A DNA stretch of 6,009 nt from JBGSYN01 sp041750975. GTDB lineage: Bacteria > Pseudomonadota > Alphaproteobacteria > Geminicoccales > Geminicoccaceae. Positions 5,802 to 6,009 of the stretch are shown one piece after another. The notes under the pieces were generated by a model. It did no database searches and was not told the origin of the DNA. It was given only the letters and a program-made list of their open reading frames with translations. Made by a program: the position numbers and the translations under genes. The stretch's first letter is position 1, and every line of letters begins with the position of its first letter. The stretch lies in assembly GCA_041750975.1 (NCBI GenBank), contig JBGSYN010000147.1, positions 1-6,009 of the forward strand. The letters run 5' to 3'.

Positions 5802-5910
5802 CTCGGGAGTGGGTAATAATTCGTTCGTGCATTTTGTTTTAGGAAAGGTCTCCGAAAGGGGCGACCCGCCCCTCTCGGGCTCTCCCGGACATGGTGGTTC
5901 GGGAGTGGGT
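5802..5910. repeat. Direct repeat TCGGGAGTGGGT, two copies
   Basis: TCGGGAGTGGGT occurs at 5803-5814 and 5899-5910, 96 bp apart. In both copies it is preceded by G-rich sequence (GGC, GGT). The second copy also closes a hairpin, because CGGGAG at 5900-5905 pairs with CTCCCG at 5882-5887. Confidence 0.75.
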
Positions 5911-6005
5911 GAGGGCGGTAGAGCCCCGGAATCGCTAGCGGCCATTTCGTTTGTGTAACTTTGATTTGCGGGCCCGGCAGCAGCCGGCATTTCGTTCGTG
6001 TAATT
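5820..6005. repeat. Degenerate direct repeat CATTTCGTTYGTGTAAYT, two full copies and one part copy
   Basis: CATTTCGTTTGTGTAACT (5943-5960) and CATTTCGTTCGTGTAATT (5988-6005) match at 16 of 18 positions and lie 45 bp apart. A partial copy, TTCGTTCGTG, lies at 5820-5829. Read on the minus strand, the copies encode the recurring peptide YTNEM/CTNEL. The cluster may continue past the right edge. Confidence 0.75.
5852..5878. other. Strong hairpin downstream of the transferase
   Basis: CCGAAAGGGGCG (5852-5863) pairs with CGCCCCTCTCGG (5867-5878) with one A-C mismatch and an ACC loop. No T-run follows on either strand, so it is not a classic intrinsic terminator. It may stabilise a 3' end or belong to the repeat element around it. 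Confidence 0.6.
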
Positions 6006-6009
6006 CTCG

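Larger units (their letters stand above)
5705..6009. other. Intergenic region with repeats and hairpins, no convincing gene
   Basis: About 305 bases follow the transferase stop. An AT-rich patch (5815-5842) and a GC-rich hairpin block (5852-5910) are seen, with short direct repeats listed separately. A minus-strand frame is open from the right edge to 5733, but it is Pro/Thr/Glu-rich, its peptide repeats simply mirror the DNA repeats, and no family is recognised. I treat it as non-coding, or as a fragment of something extending beyond the edge. Confidence 0.6.

Noticed and set aside
5733..5990. 85-residue minus-strand frame MPAAAGPANQ...
   Set aside because: It has low-complexity Pro/Thr/Glu composition, its repeats mirror the DNA repeats, the frame is open through the right edge, and no ribosome site or family is seen.

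Overview
The window reads as a chromosomal stretch of a GC-rich alphaproteobacterium. The families present are common in that class. The strongest single sign is a full CtrA box (TTAA-N7-TTAAC), the recognition site of the alphaproteobacterial cell-cycle/motility regulator, in the one AT-rich intergenic region. I cannot name the genus.

Layout from left to right. (1) At 1-1230 lies the 3' part of a large, very acidic RTX-like secreted protein, cut by the left edge, with a 15-bp tandem repeat tract; it ends in a strong intrinsic terminator. (2) Convergent to it, on the minus strand, is a two-gene unit: a GlcD/D2HGDH-type FAD-linked 2-hydroxyacid dehydrogenase (1606-3006), then a small exported protein (1247-1609) joined by a GTGA start/stop overlap. 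The terminator of the RTX gene lies inside the last codons of this small gene. (3) The divergent intergenic region 3007-3200 holds the CtrA box, a further half-site two helical turns away, and a good minus-strand promoter overlapping the box. It feeds the dehydrogenase unit to the left and a GNAT-like protein of unknown role (3201-3929) to the right, which has its own terminator. (4) At 4061-4410 lies a relic of a glutamate decarboxylase gene: the first ~14 codons and the last ~99 codons remain, in different frames, and the middle including the PLP lysine is gone. (5) A MarR-family regulator (4411-4866, minus) and a cysteine-type glutathione S-transferase (4961-5704, plus) diverge from a 94-bp region packed with TGCAT half-sites and a perfect 12-bp palindrome, a likely MarR operator. 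(6) The last ~300 bp (5705-6009) hold no convincing gene but carry short degenerate direct repeats and hairpins.

Working picture: the MarR/GST pair is probably a self-regulated detoxification or redox switch. The dehydrogenase and GNAT-like genes share a control region that CtrA may bind. The RTX-like protein is probably a type I secretion substrate. The most unusual items are the CtrA site between two genes with no obvious cell-cycle or motility role, the gad deletion relic, and the repeat cluster at the right edge. I see no clear new defence or mobile system.
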